Below, piece after piece: positions 1 through 8,672 of a stretch of 35,307 bases of DNA (positions are counted from its first letter, which is position 1; every line of letters begins with the position of its first letter). A program made the translations under genes and the position numbers. Source of the DNA: Gammaproteobacteria bacterium (GTDB lineage Bacteria > Pseudomonadota > Gammaproteobacteria > Pseudomonadales > Pseudomonadaceae); the NCBI GenBank assembly GCA_018827205.1, contig JAHJXZ010000089.1, positions 1 to 35,307 on the forward strand. Direction: 5' to 3'. The notes under the pieces are model-generated. The model had not been told where the DNA came from and searched no databases. It was given only the letters and a program-made list of their open reading frames with translations.

Positions 1-726
1 CTGTCCACACTGGTCAAGGTCAGCGACCGCGCCCGGCCGACCCAGCTCAATCAGTTCCAACAGCTCAACTCGGCGATCATTCAGGGCGTACCGATCGTAA
101 GCATGGGCGAAGCCGTCGAAACCGTTGCGCAGATCATGCGTGAGGAAGCGCCTGCAGGCTTTGCCTACGACTTTGCCGGTGCCTCGCGCCAGCTGGTGCA
201 GGAAGGCAACGCGCTGTACGTGACCTTCGGCCTGGCCTTGGCACTGATCTTCCTGGTGCTGGCGGCGCAGTTCGAGAGCTTCCGCGACCCGCTGGTAATC
301 ATGGTCACGGTGCCGTTGTCGATCTGCGGCGCGCTGATTCCACTGTTCCTTGGCCTGTCGAGCATGAACATCTACACCCAGGTGGGCCTGGTGACGCTGA
401 TCGGTCTGATCACCAAGCACGGCATCCTGATCGTCGAGTTCGCCAACCAGCTACGCCGTGAGAAGGGCTTGTCGCGTCGTGAGGCGGTCGAAGAGGCCGC
501 AGCGATTCGCCTGCGTCCGGTGCTGATGACAACGGCCGCGATGGTCTTCGGCATGGTGCCGCTGATCCTCGCAACCGGTGCAGGCGCGGTCAGCCGCTTC
601 GATATTGGCCTGGTGATTGCCACCGGCATGTCGATTGGCACCCTGTTCACCCTGTTCGTGCTGCCCTGTGTGTACAGCCTGCTGGCGCAACCGGATGCAC
701 CTGCAACAGCTACCAAGGCTCACTGA
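1..726 (+). CDS. RND-family efflux permease, C-terminal part (5' end outside window)
   Basis: The reading frame is open from base 1, so the gene starts upstream; 241 residues are visible up to the TGA at 724-726. It is the inner-membrane, proton-driven permease of a tripartite RND (HAE1/AcrB-like) efflux pump. The visible part holds the end of the second periplasmic loop (SGASRQ-like segment with a following EGN) and then about five hydrophobic segments, which correspond to TM8-TM12 of AcrB. The segment TKHGILIVEFANQL carries the lysine equivalent to the TM10 proton-relay lysine of AcrB. The tail after the last helix is short and polar. The substrate cannot be told from this part, and I do not assign a Mex name. 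It is convergent with the small gene at 812 and ends at a shared terminator. Confidence 0.93.
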   Translation: MSTLVKVSDRARPTQLNQFQQLNSAIIQGVPIVSMGEAVETVAQIMREEAPAGFAYDFAGASRQLVQEGNALYVTFGLALALIFLVLAAQFESFRDPLVIMVTVPLSICGALIPLFLGLSSMNIYTQVGLVTLIGLITKHGILIVEFANQLRREKGLSRREAVEEAAAIRLRPVLMTTAAMVFGMVPLILATGAGAVSRFDIGLVIATGMSIGTLFTLFVLPCVYSLLAQPDAPATATKAH

Positions 727-764
727 CAGCACAGCGAAGCGTGGCGGCCATGGAAGGTCGCCCA

Positions 765-797
765 CAAAAAAGCCCTGCATTGCAGGGCTTTTTTCTG
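765..797. terminator. Bidirectional intrinsic terminator
   Basis: An A-run (about 765-770) precedes a GC stem, agccctg at 771-777 paired with cagggct at 783-789, followed by a T-run (790-795). The symmetric A and T flanks let it work on both strands. It lies between the convergent RND gene and the small secreted-protein gene, so it probably ends both. Confidence 0.88.
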
Positions 798-811
798 TCT
801 GTCGAATCGGA

Positions 812-1036
812 TCAACCTTGCGAACGAGCGCCCTGGGACAGACTGAACATAAACAACAGCAGGTCCTGATCCGGTTTGAGCGCCTCGGCCGTTCGCGCCT
901 GCGGCGGCAGCGGGCAGTAGCCCCGCTCATTGAGGGTGATGACCTGGGGGCTGGCTTCTTGCCAGGCCGCAGCCGCAAGCGAGGCCACGCTGAGCGCGGT
1001 TACCAAGAATAAACCTCGTGCGATTTCTAGCTTCAT
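812..1036 (-). CDS. Small secreted hypothetical protein (74 aa)
   Basis: I do not recognise the family. The protein begins MKLEIARGLFLVTALSVASL and continues with an Ala-rich stretch, a clear Sec signal peptide with probable cleavage after the AAAA/W region near residue 24. The mature part would be only about 50 residues, with one cysteine (in GYCPLPP) and a hydrophobic LLLFMFSL near the C-terminus. I chose the ATG at 1036 over the GTG three bases upstream because AAGAGG at 1045-1050 then has 8-nt spacing. The gene is isolated: it is convergent with the RND gene and followed by a shared terminator. The signal peptide, the good Shine-Dalgarno and the terminator argue that it is real. Function is unknown; a periplasmic location is inferred. 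Confidence 0.72.
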   Translation of the reverse strand: MKLEIARGLFLVTALSVASLAAAAWQEASPQVITLNERGYCPLPPQARTAEALKPDQDLLLFMFSLSQGARSQG

Positions 1037-1549
1037 CACTGCAACCTCTTGATAGCGCTGCTAAACGCTGTATGTAGACCCTAGATCACTGATAACCGCA
1101 GCATCGCGCTTTGCGACCAGCGGTCGTTACTGCCGGACTCTGCCGGCAACTCCATCCAGATCATCCTGATCCACAAGCAAGCCATTTAGCAGGCCAGGCT
1201 TTGAGCTGCATTCACGCCATTGGTTCAATGCGTGAGCAAACCAAGGTTGGGCGTCGCAACACCGCGCCGGGCGGTAACACTCTCACGGTCACTTAATTGC
1301 CCAATTGCATCAGCGTGGTGCGTCATAGAACCAACTGTTTTAAAACAGCTGCAGGCAAAACCGTAACCGGCACAATCTCCAGCCACACAGCAAAAGCGGC
1401 GTGGTAGAGCACATCCAGGTGAGGTCAAAACACGGAGCAGCAATGCTGACCAGCAGCACAGCGCAGATTGACAGGCTCCAGTCCGGGAGCACGCACAACA
1501 CAAAGCAATTGGCGTACCGCTTTGCCGCGAGGGACTGTTATAGCCTAGA
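1037..1549. other. Gene-free stretch, about 510 bp
   Basis: I see no convincing gene here. The short open frames lack ribosome sites, have atypical composition and match nothing I recognise. The stretch contains the leader of the small secreted-protein gene at its left end and a 14-bp perfect palindrome at 1335-1348 (CTGTTTTAAAACAG). It ends just before the groEL terminator. It could hide an unannotated small RNA or be the remains of a lost gene; the sequence alone does not decide. Confidence 0.6.
1335..1348. repeat. 14-bp perfect palindrome, possible operator
   Basis: The sequence CTGTTTTAAAACAG is a perfect inverted repeat with an A/T core and CTG/CAG ends. It resembles a dimeric repressor site, but the spacing of CTG and CAG (8 bases) is not that of a LexA box (10 bases). 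No promoter or gene start can be tied to it with confidence. Confidence 0.4.
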
Positions 1550-1582
1550 AAAATGAAAACCCCGTGACAGGCACGGGGTTTT
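1550..1582 (-). terminator. Intrinsic terminator after groEL
   Basis: Stem aaaaccccgtg (1556-1566) pairs with cacggggtttt (1572-1582) around a 5-nt loop. Read on the minus strand, it is followed by TTTTCATTTTT. It lies about 50 nt beyond the groEL stop and closes the groESL operon. The other face also has a T-rich flank, so it may work in both directions. Confidence 0.88.
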
Positions 1583-1633
1583 CTTTACAACGTACAGGCC
1601 GCCTGGCGACGGCCTGTTAGGGGCCGGGCTGGC

Positions 1634-3289
<1,656 letters not shown>

Positions 3290-3336
3290 TTAATTCGTTC
3301 AAATAGAGCGGAATTCGTAGCGACGGGGCGCTGAAA

Positions 3337-3630
3337 TCAACCTTCAACGACAGCGAGGATTTCGCTCTCGCTCATTACCAGCAGGTCTTCACCGTCAACT
3401 TTCACGGTGTTGCTGCCGGAGTAAGGGCCAAACACCACTTTGTCGCCGACTTTGACAGCCAGGGCGCGCACTTCACCGTTGTCCAGCACGCGGCCGGTAC
3501 CGACAGCGAGGATTTCACCGCTGTTGGCTTTCTCGGCAGCGGAACCTGGCAGCACGATGCCGCCTGCGGTTTTCTTTTCTTCTTCGCTGCGACGGATTAC
3601 GACGCGGTCATGCAGAGGACGAAGCTTCAT
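3337..3630 (-). CDS. groES: Co-chaperonin GroES (10 kDa)
   Basis: This is the heptameric lid that caps GroEL. It is 97 residues and begins [14 protein letters not shown], the conserved GroES start. It contains the mobile loop ([18 protein letters not shown], about residues 17-34), whose hydrophobic IVL contacts the GroEL apical domain. The ATG at 3630 is preceded by GGGAGAG (3638-3644) at about 8-nt spacing. It is the first gene of the groES-groEL operon. Its leader of about 135 nt is structured and follows a sigma-32-type promoter at 3774-3803. Length and sequence are standard for the family. Confidence 0.99.
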   Translation of the reverse strand: MKLRPLHDRVVIRRSEEEKKTAGGIVLPGSAAEKANSGEILAVGTGRVLDNGEVRALAVKVGDKVVFGPYSGSNTVKVDGEDLLVMSESEILAVVEG

Positions 3631-3660
3631 TGTCGATCTCTCCCAATAGGTGGTTTTTCG

Positions 3661-3727
3661 GCCGGTGTATTCACCGGCGGGTTAGCAAAATCCGGCGAGG
3701 CCGGTTGCGTTGCGCCAGGCGCAACGC
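3661..3727 (-). repeat. Two hairpins in the groES mRNA leader
   Basis: Two perfect stems lie between the heat-shock promoter and the groES start: gcgttgcgc (3707-3715) with gcgcaacgc (3719-3727) around a 3-nt loop, and gccggtg (3661-3667) with caccggc (3672-3678) around a 4-nt loop. The nearer one ends about 15 nt upstream of the ribosome site, which itself appears free. They may stabilise the mRNA 5' end. A regulatory role is speculation. Confidence 0.65.
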
Positions 3728-3773
3728 TGAAGTCTGAATCTGTCTGACGACAGAAAACCTTGCGGTGACCGCT

Positions 3774-3803
3774 ACATAAGGGCGCACAAGAGGATTTCAA
3801 GGG
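3774..3803 (-). promoter_or_regulatory. Heat-shock (sigma-32 type) promoter of groES-groEL
   Basis: On the minus strand CCCTTGAAA (3795-3803) carries the -35 core CTTGAA, followed after 13 bp by CCCTTATGT (3774-3782). The known sigma-32 consensus is CTTGAA, about 13-17 bp, CCCCATNT. The -35 is perfect and the -10 keeps the CCC and is otherwise approximate. It lies about 145 bp upstream of groES, in the gap after fxsA. Confidence 0.75.
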
Positions 3804-3865
3804 CAGAGGATGATTATTTTTGCGATCAGCACTGCCAAAACAAGACCTACACGTTGCGTACAAGC

Positions 3866-4318
3866 TTACTCACGACGCTCATATTCACCTTCCAGCACAT
3901 TAGGCCTGACCTGCCCGGAACGGGCGGCCTGATCATCAAAGAAGGCACGCTGGCGCATAGCCTGTTCGGCGGCACGCAGGCGTACCTTGTTGACCAGCAG
4001 ACGGCGCGTGAAGGGGATCAGGCAGAAGACACCGAAGATGTCGCTGATAAAGCCTGGCAGTAACAGCAAACCACCACCGACGGCGATCAGCAGGCCCTCG
4101 AGCATTTCCTGCTCGGGCAGCTCACCACGCGCCAGTTTTTCCCGCGCACGCCAGGCCGTGGCAACACCAGCGACACGCAGCAGCACGCTGCCAAGAATCG
4201 CAGAGCCAATGACCAACATCAGCGTCGGCAGCACGCCGATGGCGCTGCCCACCTGAATCAACAGGGCCAATTCGATGATCGGAAACAGCAAAAACAGAAA
4301 CAGAAAAGCGCGCATCAA
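3866..4318 (-). CDS. fxsA: FxsA family membrane protein
   Basis: FxsA is a small inner-membrane protein named for suppressing F-plasmid exclusion of phage T7 in E. coli; its cellular role is poorly defined. The protein is 150 residues. It begins MMRAFLFLFLLFPIIELALL, the conserved first helix with its PxxE motif, followed by a second hydrophobic segment (TLMLVIGSAILGSVLLRVAG). A third segment, GLLIAVGGGLLLLPGFISDI, carries the family's LLLxPGFxxD signature. The C-terminal 45 residues are polar and charged. The ATG at 4318 has AAGGAA at good spacing. It sits upstream of groES in the same direction and carries a heat-shock-like promoter of its own, so it may be part of the heat-shock set. Confidence 0.93.
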   Translation of the reverse strand: MMRAFLFLFLLFPIIELALLIQVGSAIGVLPTLMLVIGSAILGSVLLRVAGVATAWRAREKLARGELPEQEMLEGLLIAVGGGLLLLPGFISDIFGVFCLIPFTRRLLVNKVRLRAAEQAMRQRAFFDDQAARSGQVRPNVLEGEYERRE

Positions 4319-4356
4319 AGGTTCCTTAACGGAAGATCAGCTTCCTATGGGACAGA

Positions 4357-4383
4357 AGTATGGGGCGTTAGGCTGAATTCAAG
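4357..4383 (-). promoter_or_regulatory. Probable sigma-32 promoter of fxsA
   Basis: On the minus strand CTTGAA (4378-4383) is followed after 12 bp by CCCCATACT (4357-4365), close to the heat-shock consensus CTTGAA ... CCCCATNT. The -35 overlaps the stop codon of the upstream HugZ-like gene. The predicted transcript would start about 30 nt before the fxsA ATG, which fits a normal leader. The spacer is one base shorter than in the E. coli groE promoter. Confidence 0.6.
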
Positions 4384-5110
4384 CTGAAGCCTGACCGTCG
4401 GTCGGCCAGACTTCGGCGCGAGCCAGTGCTACCAGGGCCTGGCGCACCTCCAGCGGACTGTTACAGGATGTTGGGAAGGCCAACCAATACAGACCCTGAC
4501 CGATGCGCAAGTGGAAACCTTCGCTATCGAGACCGACCAGCTCGGCCGGCGTATGGCCGGGCAAGCCAACCAGCTCGACATAGTGAGCGATAGCGTCAGC
4601 ATGATCACTATTCATGTGTTCGGCCATGCCGATTTCACTCTCGCCGGCAAAGGGATTGGTCAGGGCCACCTGGTCCAGCCAGTGAATCGCGCCAAAACCG
4701 CCGATATAGCGCCAGCGCACCGGCTCCAGCCGCCAGAAGTCGAAGTCATGGGCCTGGTGATAGCCGCGCGAATCCGGGAAATAGCGGTAATAGCGCTGCG
4801 CAGCAGCTGCAATCTGCCCTTCGTCATCCAATTGCCGCGCTTGCGCGAGCAGCGTAAGACGGCCAACCGCCTGCACATCCTCCGCTCCACGCTCGCCCAC
4901 CAGCAGCGAGCACTTGCCGTCCTGCTTGAGGTTGTGGGTGTGCTGGGCGATACGGCTGATCAGAATCAGCGGATAGCCGTCAGCATCCAGGCAGTAAGGC
5001 ACCACTGATCCGAAAGGGAAGCCCGGCATGGCCTTGGAATGGGTACTGAGCACGCCACGGTATTCCTTGAGCAGCAATTCTCGGGCATGCTTGCCGGCTT
5101 TCACGCTCAA
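4379..5110 (-). CDS. HugZ-like protein (PNPOx-like split barrel + DUF2470)
   Basis: The 243-residue protein has an N-terminal flavin-reductase/pyridoxamine-oxidase-like split barrel (about residues 1-155, with SVVPYCLDADGYPLILISRI). A C-terminal DUF2470 domain follows, with the signature MAEHMNSDHADAIAHYVE. This two-domain layout is that of the HugZ family, whose studied members bind and degrade haem; activity here is inferred only. The open frame extends much further upstream, but that part lies antisense to the dehydrogenase gene. I take the TTG at 5110 because AAGGAG stands 7 nt before it and homology begins here (LSVKAGKHARELL). A GTG two codons later is possible. It is divergent from the dehydrogenase at 5297 and runs towards fxsA, 60 bp away. 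Confidence 0.85.
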   Translation of the reverse strand: MSVKAGKHARELLLKEYRGVLSTHSKAMPGFPFGSVVPYCLDADGYPLILISRIAQHTHNLKQDGKCSLLVGERGAEDVQAVGRLTLLAQARQLDDEGQIAAAAQRYYRYFPDSRGYHQAHDFDFWRLEPVRWRYIGGFGAIHWLDQVALTNPFAGESEIGMAEHMNSDHADAIAHYVELVGLPGHTPAELVGLDSEGFHLRIGQGLYWLAFPTSCNSPLEVRQALVALARAEVWPTDGQASA

Positions 5111-5296
5111 CTTATGACTCCTTGCATAGAATCCGTCACAAACGGACAGGCGCTTTAGAATAACGGTTACAGCGCCGGCAAGGTTACACCGAAGAGCCTG
5201 TTGATAATCTCGCGGGCTGGGCCAGACACTGCTATCGCGGTATGCCCGGCGCGCAGCAGAGGTTGCAGCGGTTCGAACCACTTGAGGGGATACGCA

Positions 5297-6055
5297 ATGC
5301 AACTCAAAGACAAAGTGATCGTCATCACCGGCGGCTGCCAGGGTCTGGGCCGCGCCATGGCTGAATACCTGGCAGAGAAAGGCGTCAAGCTGGCGCTGGT
5401 CGACCTGAATCAGGAAAAACTCGACGAAGCCGTGGCTGCGTGCAAGGCCCTGGGCGTGCAAGCCCGCGCCTACCTGTGCAACGTCGCCAATGAAGAGCAA
5501 GTGACCCAGACTGTGGCACAGATTGCCGAAGACTTCGGCGCAATCAACGGCCTGGTCAACAATGCCGGCATCCTGCGTGACGGCCTGACCATCAAGGTCA
5601 AGGACGGCGAAATCACCAAACTGAGCCTGGCCCAGTGGCAATCGGTGATCGACGTCAACCTGACCGGCGTATTCCTCTGCACCCGAGAGGTCGCGGCGAA
5701 GATGATCGAACTGAAGAACGAAGGCGCGATCATCAACATCTCCTCGATCTCCCGCGCGGGCAATATCGGCCAGGCCAACTACTCCGCAGCCAAGGCCGGT
5801 GTGGCAGCCGATACCGTGGTCTGGGCCAAAGAGCTGGCGCGTTACGGCATCCGCGTTGCGGGCGTAGCACCGGGCTTTATCGAAACCGAAATGGTTGCCA
5901 GCATGAAGCCGGAAGCGCTGGAGCGCATGACCTCGGTCATCCCACTGCGCCGCATGGGCAAACCGGCCGAGATCGCTCACTCGGTTGCATATATCCTGGA
6001 AAACGACTACTACACCGGTCGCGTTCTGGAGCTGGATGGCGGCCTGCGCCTCTGA
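5297..6055 (+). CDS. Short-chain dehydrogenase/reductase (FabG-like)
   Basis: An NAD(P)H-dependent oxidoreductase of 252 residues with a Rossmann fold. It shows the cofactor motif TGGCQGLG (residues 11-18), the structural NNAG (88-91), Asn121 in DVNLTG, and the catalytic Ser149, Tyr162 and Lys166 in the S...YSAAK arrangement. The family's PGFIETEM follows the active site. It resembles beta-ketoacyl-ACP reductase (FabG), but it stands alone rather than in the fab cluster, so the substrate is unknown. The ATG at 5297 has GAGGGG upstream and is preferred over an upstream in-frame start that adds 32 unconserved residues. A strong terminator follows at 6081. Confidence 0.93.
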   Translation: MQLKDKVIVITGGCQGLGRAMAEYLAEKGVKLALVDLNQEKLDEAVAACKALGVQARAYLCNVANEEQVTQTVAQIAEDFGAINGLVNNAGILRDGLTIKVKDGEITKLSLAQWQSVIDVNLTGVFLCTREVAAKMIELKNEGAIINISSISRAGNIGQANYSAAKAGVAADTVVWAKELARYGIRVAGVAPGFIETEMVASMKPEALERMTSVIPLRRMGKPAEIAHSVAYILENDYYTGRVLELDGGLRL

Positions 6056-6080
6056 TCCGCTAGATCGAAACGCTGCAAAC

Positions 6081-6109
6081 AAAAAGCCCCGCATCTGCGG
6101 GGCTTTTTT
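6081..6109. terminator. Bidirectional intrinsic terminator
   Basis: AAAAA (6081-6085) precedes a GC stem, gccccgc (6086-6092) with gcggggc (6097-6103), followed by six T (6104-6109). It lies between the convergent dehydrogenase and first DUF481 genes and can serve both. Confidence 0.92.
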
Positions 6110-6124
6110 GTGTGCAGCCGAGGC

Positions 6125-7129
6125 TTACCAGCCGACGCCAAAACCCAGGCTGTAACGGGTTTCGTCCAGCTCACCTTCCGAACCACTGACCAGGTCCTTC
6201 TCCGCCTTCATATTCAGCGAAGCCCAGTCCGTCAGTTTGTAACGTAACCCCACCGCAGCATCCAGGGTGTAGTCAGCCACATTGGCCAGCGGCTTACCCA
6301 CCTCACCATCGCTGAACAGCTCGACACTCTTGCCGACCAGGTAGCGGTTGTAATCCCACTTCATACTCACCGCATAGAAGTTGTCACGTTCGCCATTGTC
6401 GTATTCATAGTCCGAACGGTTAAGCAGGCCGGCCACGGAGAAAGCGCCCAGCTCGTTATCCCAGAACTGATAACCGGGACCGGTACCCAAGGTACGCTGG
6501 CGGCGCACCTCTTCAATACGGTCACGCTTGTATTCCATGCGCCCCTGCCAAAACCATTTCTCAGTCAGAAAACGGTCAAGCGCATATTCAGCACTCCAGT
6601 TATCGGTGGTCACCACGTCATCCTGAAACTCACGGTTGTATTCCGCCTCGGCGTGGTGCCGCCACAGGCCATGCCGCGCCTGAGTTTTCAGGCTGACGTC
6701 ATAGTCGTCGGTATCACGCTCAGCACGCTTGTAGTCCAGGGCAGCATCGATATTGCCCTTCCAGACTAAGTCCTCAACCAAAGGTTTGGGCTTGAGAATC
6801 TGCTGGATGCTCGCTAGCTCAACAGTCTTGGGAGCACCACCGTTGGCCAGCGTTACCTTGCCCGGCTCAGCCGACTGCAGGGATTTGGTGCGCTCACCAG
6901 CAATAGCGTTTTCCTTGATCAGCAGTTCCTGATCGCTTTCCAGGGTCGCGATCTTGCTCCAGTCGAGGGCAATCGCGCCGCCGTAGTCGGTCGCCAGCAG
7001 CAGCTTGCCACCGTCGTAGAACTTGATCTTGCCGGTAAGGCGGTCGCCGTTCTTCAGCCAGACGGTATCCGCCAGCGCGGAGGTGGCAGCCACAGAAAGG
7101 GCCAGGCACAGCAGGGTTCGGGAAAACAT
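6125..7129 (-). CDS. DUF481 family outer-membrane-type protein (copy 1)
   Basis: The 334-residue protein starts with a Sec signal peptide (MFSRTLLCLALSVAATSALA, cleavage before DTVW). An N-terminal region with DTVWLKNGDRLTGKI follows (about 21-125). The C-terminal part (about 135-334) is rich in alternating aromatic and charged residues and ends GFGVGW. The DUF481 family is predicted to form an outer-membrane beta-barrel, and the terminal aromatic residue fits barrel assembly. Function is unknown. I chose the start from the signal peptide; there is no clear Shine-Dalgarno. It is in tandem with a clear paralogue (7240-8238), with the shared phrases DTVWL.NGDRL.G, LDRF, RQR.LGTGPGY.FWDNELG and GVGW. 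A candidate promoter of its own lies upstream. Confidence 0.9.
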   Translation of the reverse strand: MFSRTLLCLALSVAATSALADTVWLKNGDRLTGKIKFYDGGKLLLATDYGGAIALDWSKIATLESDQELLIKENAIAGERTKSLQSAEPGKVTLANGGAPKTVELASIQQILKPKPLVEDLVWKGNIDAALDYKRAERDTDDYDVSLKTQARHGLWRHHAEAEYNREFQDDVVTTDNWSAEYALDRFLTEKWFWQGRMEYKRDRIEEVRRQRTLGTGPGYQFWDNELGAFSVAGLLNRSDYEYDNGERDNFYAVSMKWDYNRYLVGKSVELFSDGEVGKPLANVADYTLDAAVGLRYKLTDWASLNMKAEKDLVSGSEGELDETRYSLGFGVGW

Positions 7130-7167
7130 AGGAATGGTTTTTCTACTTCGGGTTCGCGGAAGGTCGC

Positions 7168-7197
7168 GCATTATCCGTAAGCACGACGCCAGAGCAA
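7168..7197 (-). promoter_or_regulatory. Candidate promoter of DUF481 copy 1
   Basis: On the minus strand TTGCTC (7192-7197) and TAATGC (7168-7173) are separated by 18 bp, between the two DUF481 genes and about 40 bp before the start of copy 1. The match to the sigma-70 consensus is moderate only. Confidence 0.35.
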
Positions 7198-7239
7198 GCA
7201 CTGACCGACAGAACTACCGTGAGTTCACCGCGGTCTGCC

Positions 7240-8238
7240 CTACCAGCCGACCCCTACCCCCAACAAATAACGCCGCTCACTGCTGGTTTGCCCGAGCCCA
7301 CGCGCCTGGTCCAGCTCATACAACAGCGATAAGCGCGCCCAGTCCGTCAGCCGATAACGCAGGCCCATTTCACTGTCGAGTACATAGTCAATTTCATCTA
7401 TGTCCGGCAGCTGCAGCTCGGCCGTACTGTAGAACTCCAAACGGGTACCCCAGAGCAGGCGTTTGTAATCCCAGGAAAACGAGTAGGTATTCAGCGCCAG
7501 CTCGCCGGCGCTACTGTCTAGTTGCAGACGATTGAACTGACCAATCACATCCAACCGGCCCAGCTCATTATCCCAGAAGCGATAGCCCGGACCGGTACCC
7601 AGCGAACGCTGACGATTCAGGAAGGCGAACTCGTCTTCGTCCTGCTCGGCACCGACCCGCCAGAACCAATGGTCCGTGATAAAGCGGTCGAGATCGTATT
7701 CCAGCTGCCAGTTGTCGGCAGTCTTAGCGTCATTCTTGACCTTGCGTTCCAGCTCACCGGCTAACACGTGACGCCAGCGGCCATGCTCCATACGCGTATT
7801 GCCTTTAAGCTTCCACTCATCGCTATGGTTGTCGTCGCGTTTCATGTCCAATTTTGCATCCAGGTTGCCCTCCCATAAGCGGTCCTGCAGCACCGGGCGC
7901 GGTGGAATCAGCCGATTGATACTCGCCAGTGGAACGGTCTGTGTGCTTTCACTGACGACCCGTACCATGCCCTTTCCGGCGGCTTCCAGTTGATTGCTGC
8001 GCTCGCTATCGAAGCCCTGGCGACGTATCAGCAAGGGTTTCTCCGAGCGCAGGGTGTCGATATCCTTCCAGGCAATCAGCACCTGGCCGGCGTACTTGGT
8101 TTTCAAGGCCAGTTTGCCGCCATCAAGCAGAACTATCTCACCGCTCAGGCGGTCACCATTGTTCAACCACACCGTGTCCGCCCAAGCAGGTGCGGCCAGA
8201 GCAATAACCAGAAGACACAACAGAGTACGTAGCAACAT
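7240..8238 (-). CDS. DUF481 family outer-membrane-type protein (copy 2)
   Basis: The 332-residue paralogue of the downstream gene has the same plan. The signal peptide is MLLRTLLCLLVIALAAPAWA with cleavage before DTVW. An N-terminal region with WLNNGDRLSGEIVLLDGGKL is followed by a barrel-like C-terminal part ending RYLLGVGVGW. The motif RQRSLGTGPGYRFWDNELG is nearly identical to copy 1, whereas most of the remainder has diverged, so the duplication looks old. The start is fixed by the signal peptide; no Shine-Dalgarno is visible. Its ATG (8238) overlaps the ATG of the divergent alkyltransferase-like gene on the other strand, so each promoter must lie within the other gene. An outer-membrane location is inferred. 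Confidence 0.9.
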   Translation of the reverse strand: MLLRTLLCLLVIALAAPAWADTVWLNNGDRLSGEIVLLDGGKLALKTKYAGQVLIAWKDIDTLRSEKPLLIRRQGFDSERSNQLEAAGKGMVRVVSESTQTVPLASINRLIPPRPVLQDRLWEGNLDAKLDMKRDDNHSDEWKLKGNTRMEHGRWRHVLAGELERKVKNDAKTADNWQLEYDLDRFITDHWFWRVGAEQDEDEFAFLNRQRSLGTGPGYRFWDNELGRLDVIGQFNRLQLDSSAGELALNTYSFSWDYKRLLWGTRLEFYSTAELQLPDIDEIDYVLDSEMGLRYRLTDWARLSLLYELDQARGLGQTSSERRYLLGVGVGW

Positions 8239-8629
8239 GATGGAAAAGCCGGATAACGAGCCAGGACAGGGGCAGAAGCATGCCGCGCCAGGCCAGCCGA
8301 CAGCAAGCCAACTCGAGCGTCGCACGGCACTTTATGCGGTGCTGGCCCAGATACCTGCCGGTTGCGTGGTGAGTTACGGCCAACTGGCCGCATATGCAGG
8401 CCTGGGCCGCGCCGCGCGCTGGGTCGGGCGCGCCCTCAGTCAGCTGCCGGACGGCAGCATTCTGCCCTGGCACCGGGTAATTGCCGCCGGCGGGCGCCTC
8501 AGTTTGTCCGTTGATAGTATCTCCGGCGCGGAGCAACGCAGCCGCCTACGTGAAGAAGGCGTGCAAATCCATAACGATAGGGTGGATATGCCGCGCTATG
8601 GCTGGCGCCCAATGGAGCACAGCGGTTAG
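8237..8629 (+). CDS. Alkyltransferase-like protein (ATL, MGMT family without the acceptor Cys)
   Basis: The protein is 130 residues (129 from the second ATG at 8240) and contains the DNA-binding domain of O6-alkylguanine alkyltransferases: IPAGCVVSYGQLAAYAG, AARWVGRAL, then PWHRVIAAGG. In true transferases the motif is PCHRV. Here the alkyl-accepting cysteine is tryptophan (about residue 78), the hallmark of ATL proteins, which bind alkylated guanines and hand them to nucleotide excision repair. The first 30 residues are low in conservation, so the true start is uncertain. No Shine-Dalgarno precedes either ATG. It overlaps the divergent DUF481 start and is followed 43 bp later by ampG, probably in one transcript. 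Confidence 0.9.
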   Translation: MMEKPDNEPGQGQKHAAPGQPTASQLERRTALYAVLAQIPAGCVVSYGQLAAYAGLGRAARWVGRALSQLPDGSILPWHRVIAAGGRLSLSVDSISGAEQRSRLREEGVQIHNDRVDMPRYGWRPMEHSG

Positions 8630-8672
8630 AGTGCGCCCTTTATTAGGTCAAACTCAGGCTGATACCCCTTCA

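Noticed and set aside
1335-1348. Possible LexA (SOS) box
   Set aside because: CTG and CAG are 8 bases apart; a LexA box needs 10, and there is no adjacent SOS gene.
1225-1503. 92-codon minus-strand open frame in the gap before groEL
   Set aside because: Cysteine-rich, no ribosome site and no resemblance to known proteins; likely chance.
5111-6094. Long N-terminal extension of the HugZ-like gene on the minus strand
   Set aside because: It would lie antisense to the whole dehydrogenase gene. A TTG with AAGGAG at 5110 marks the real start.
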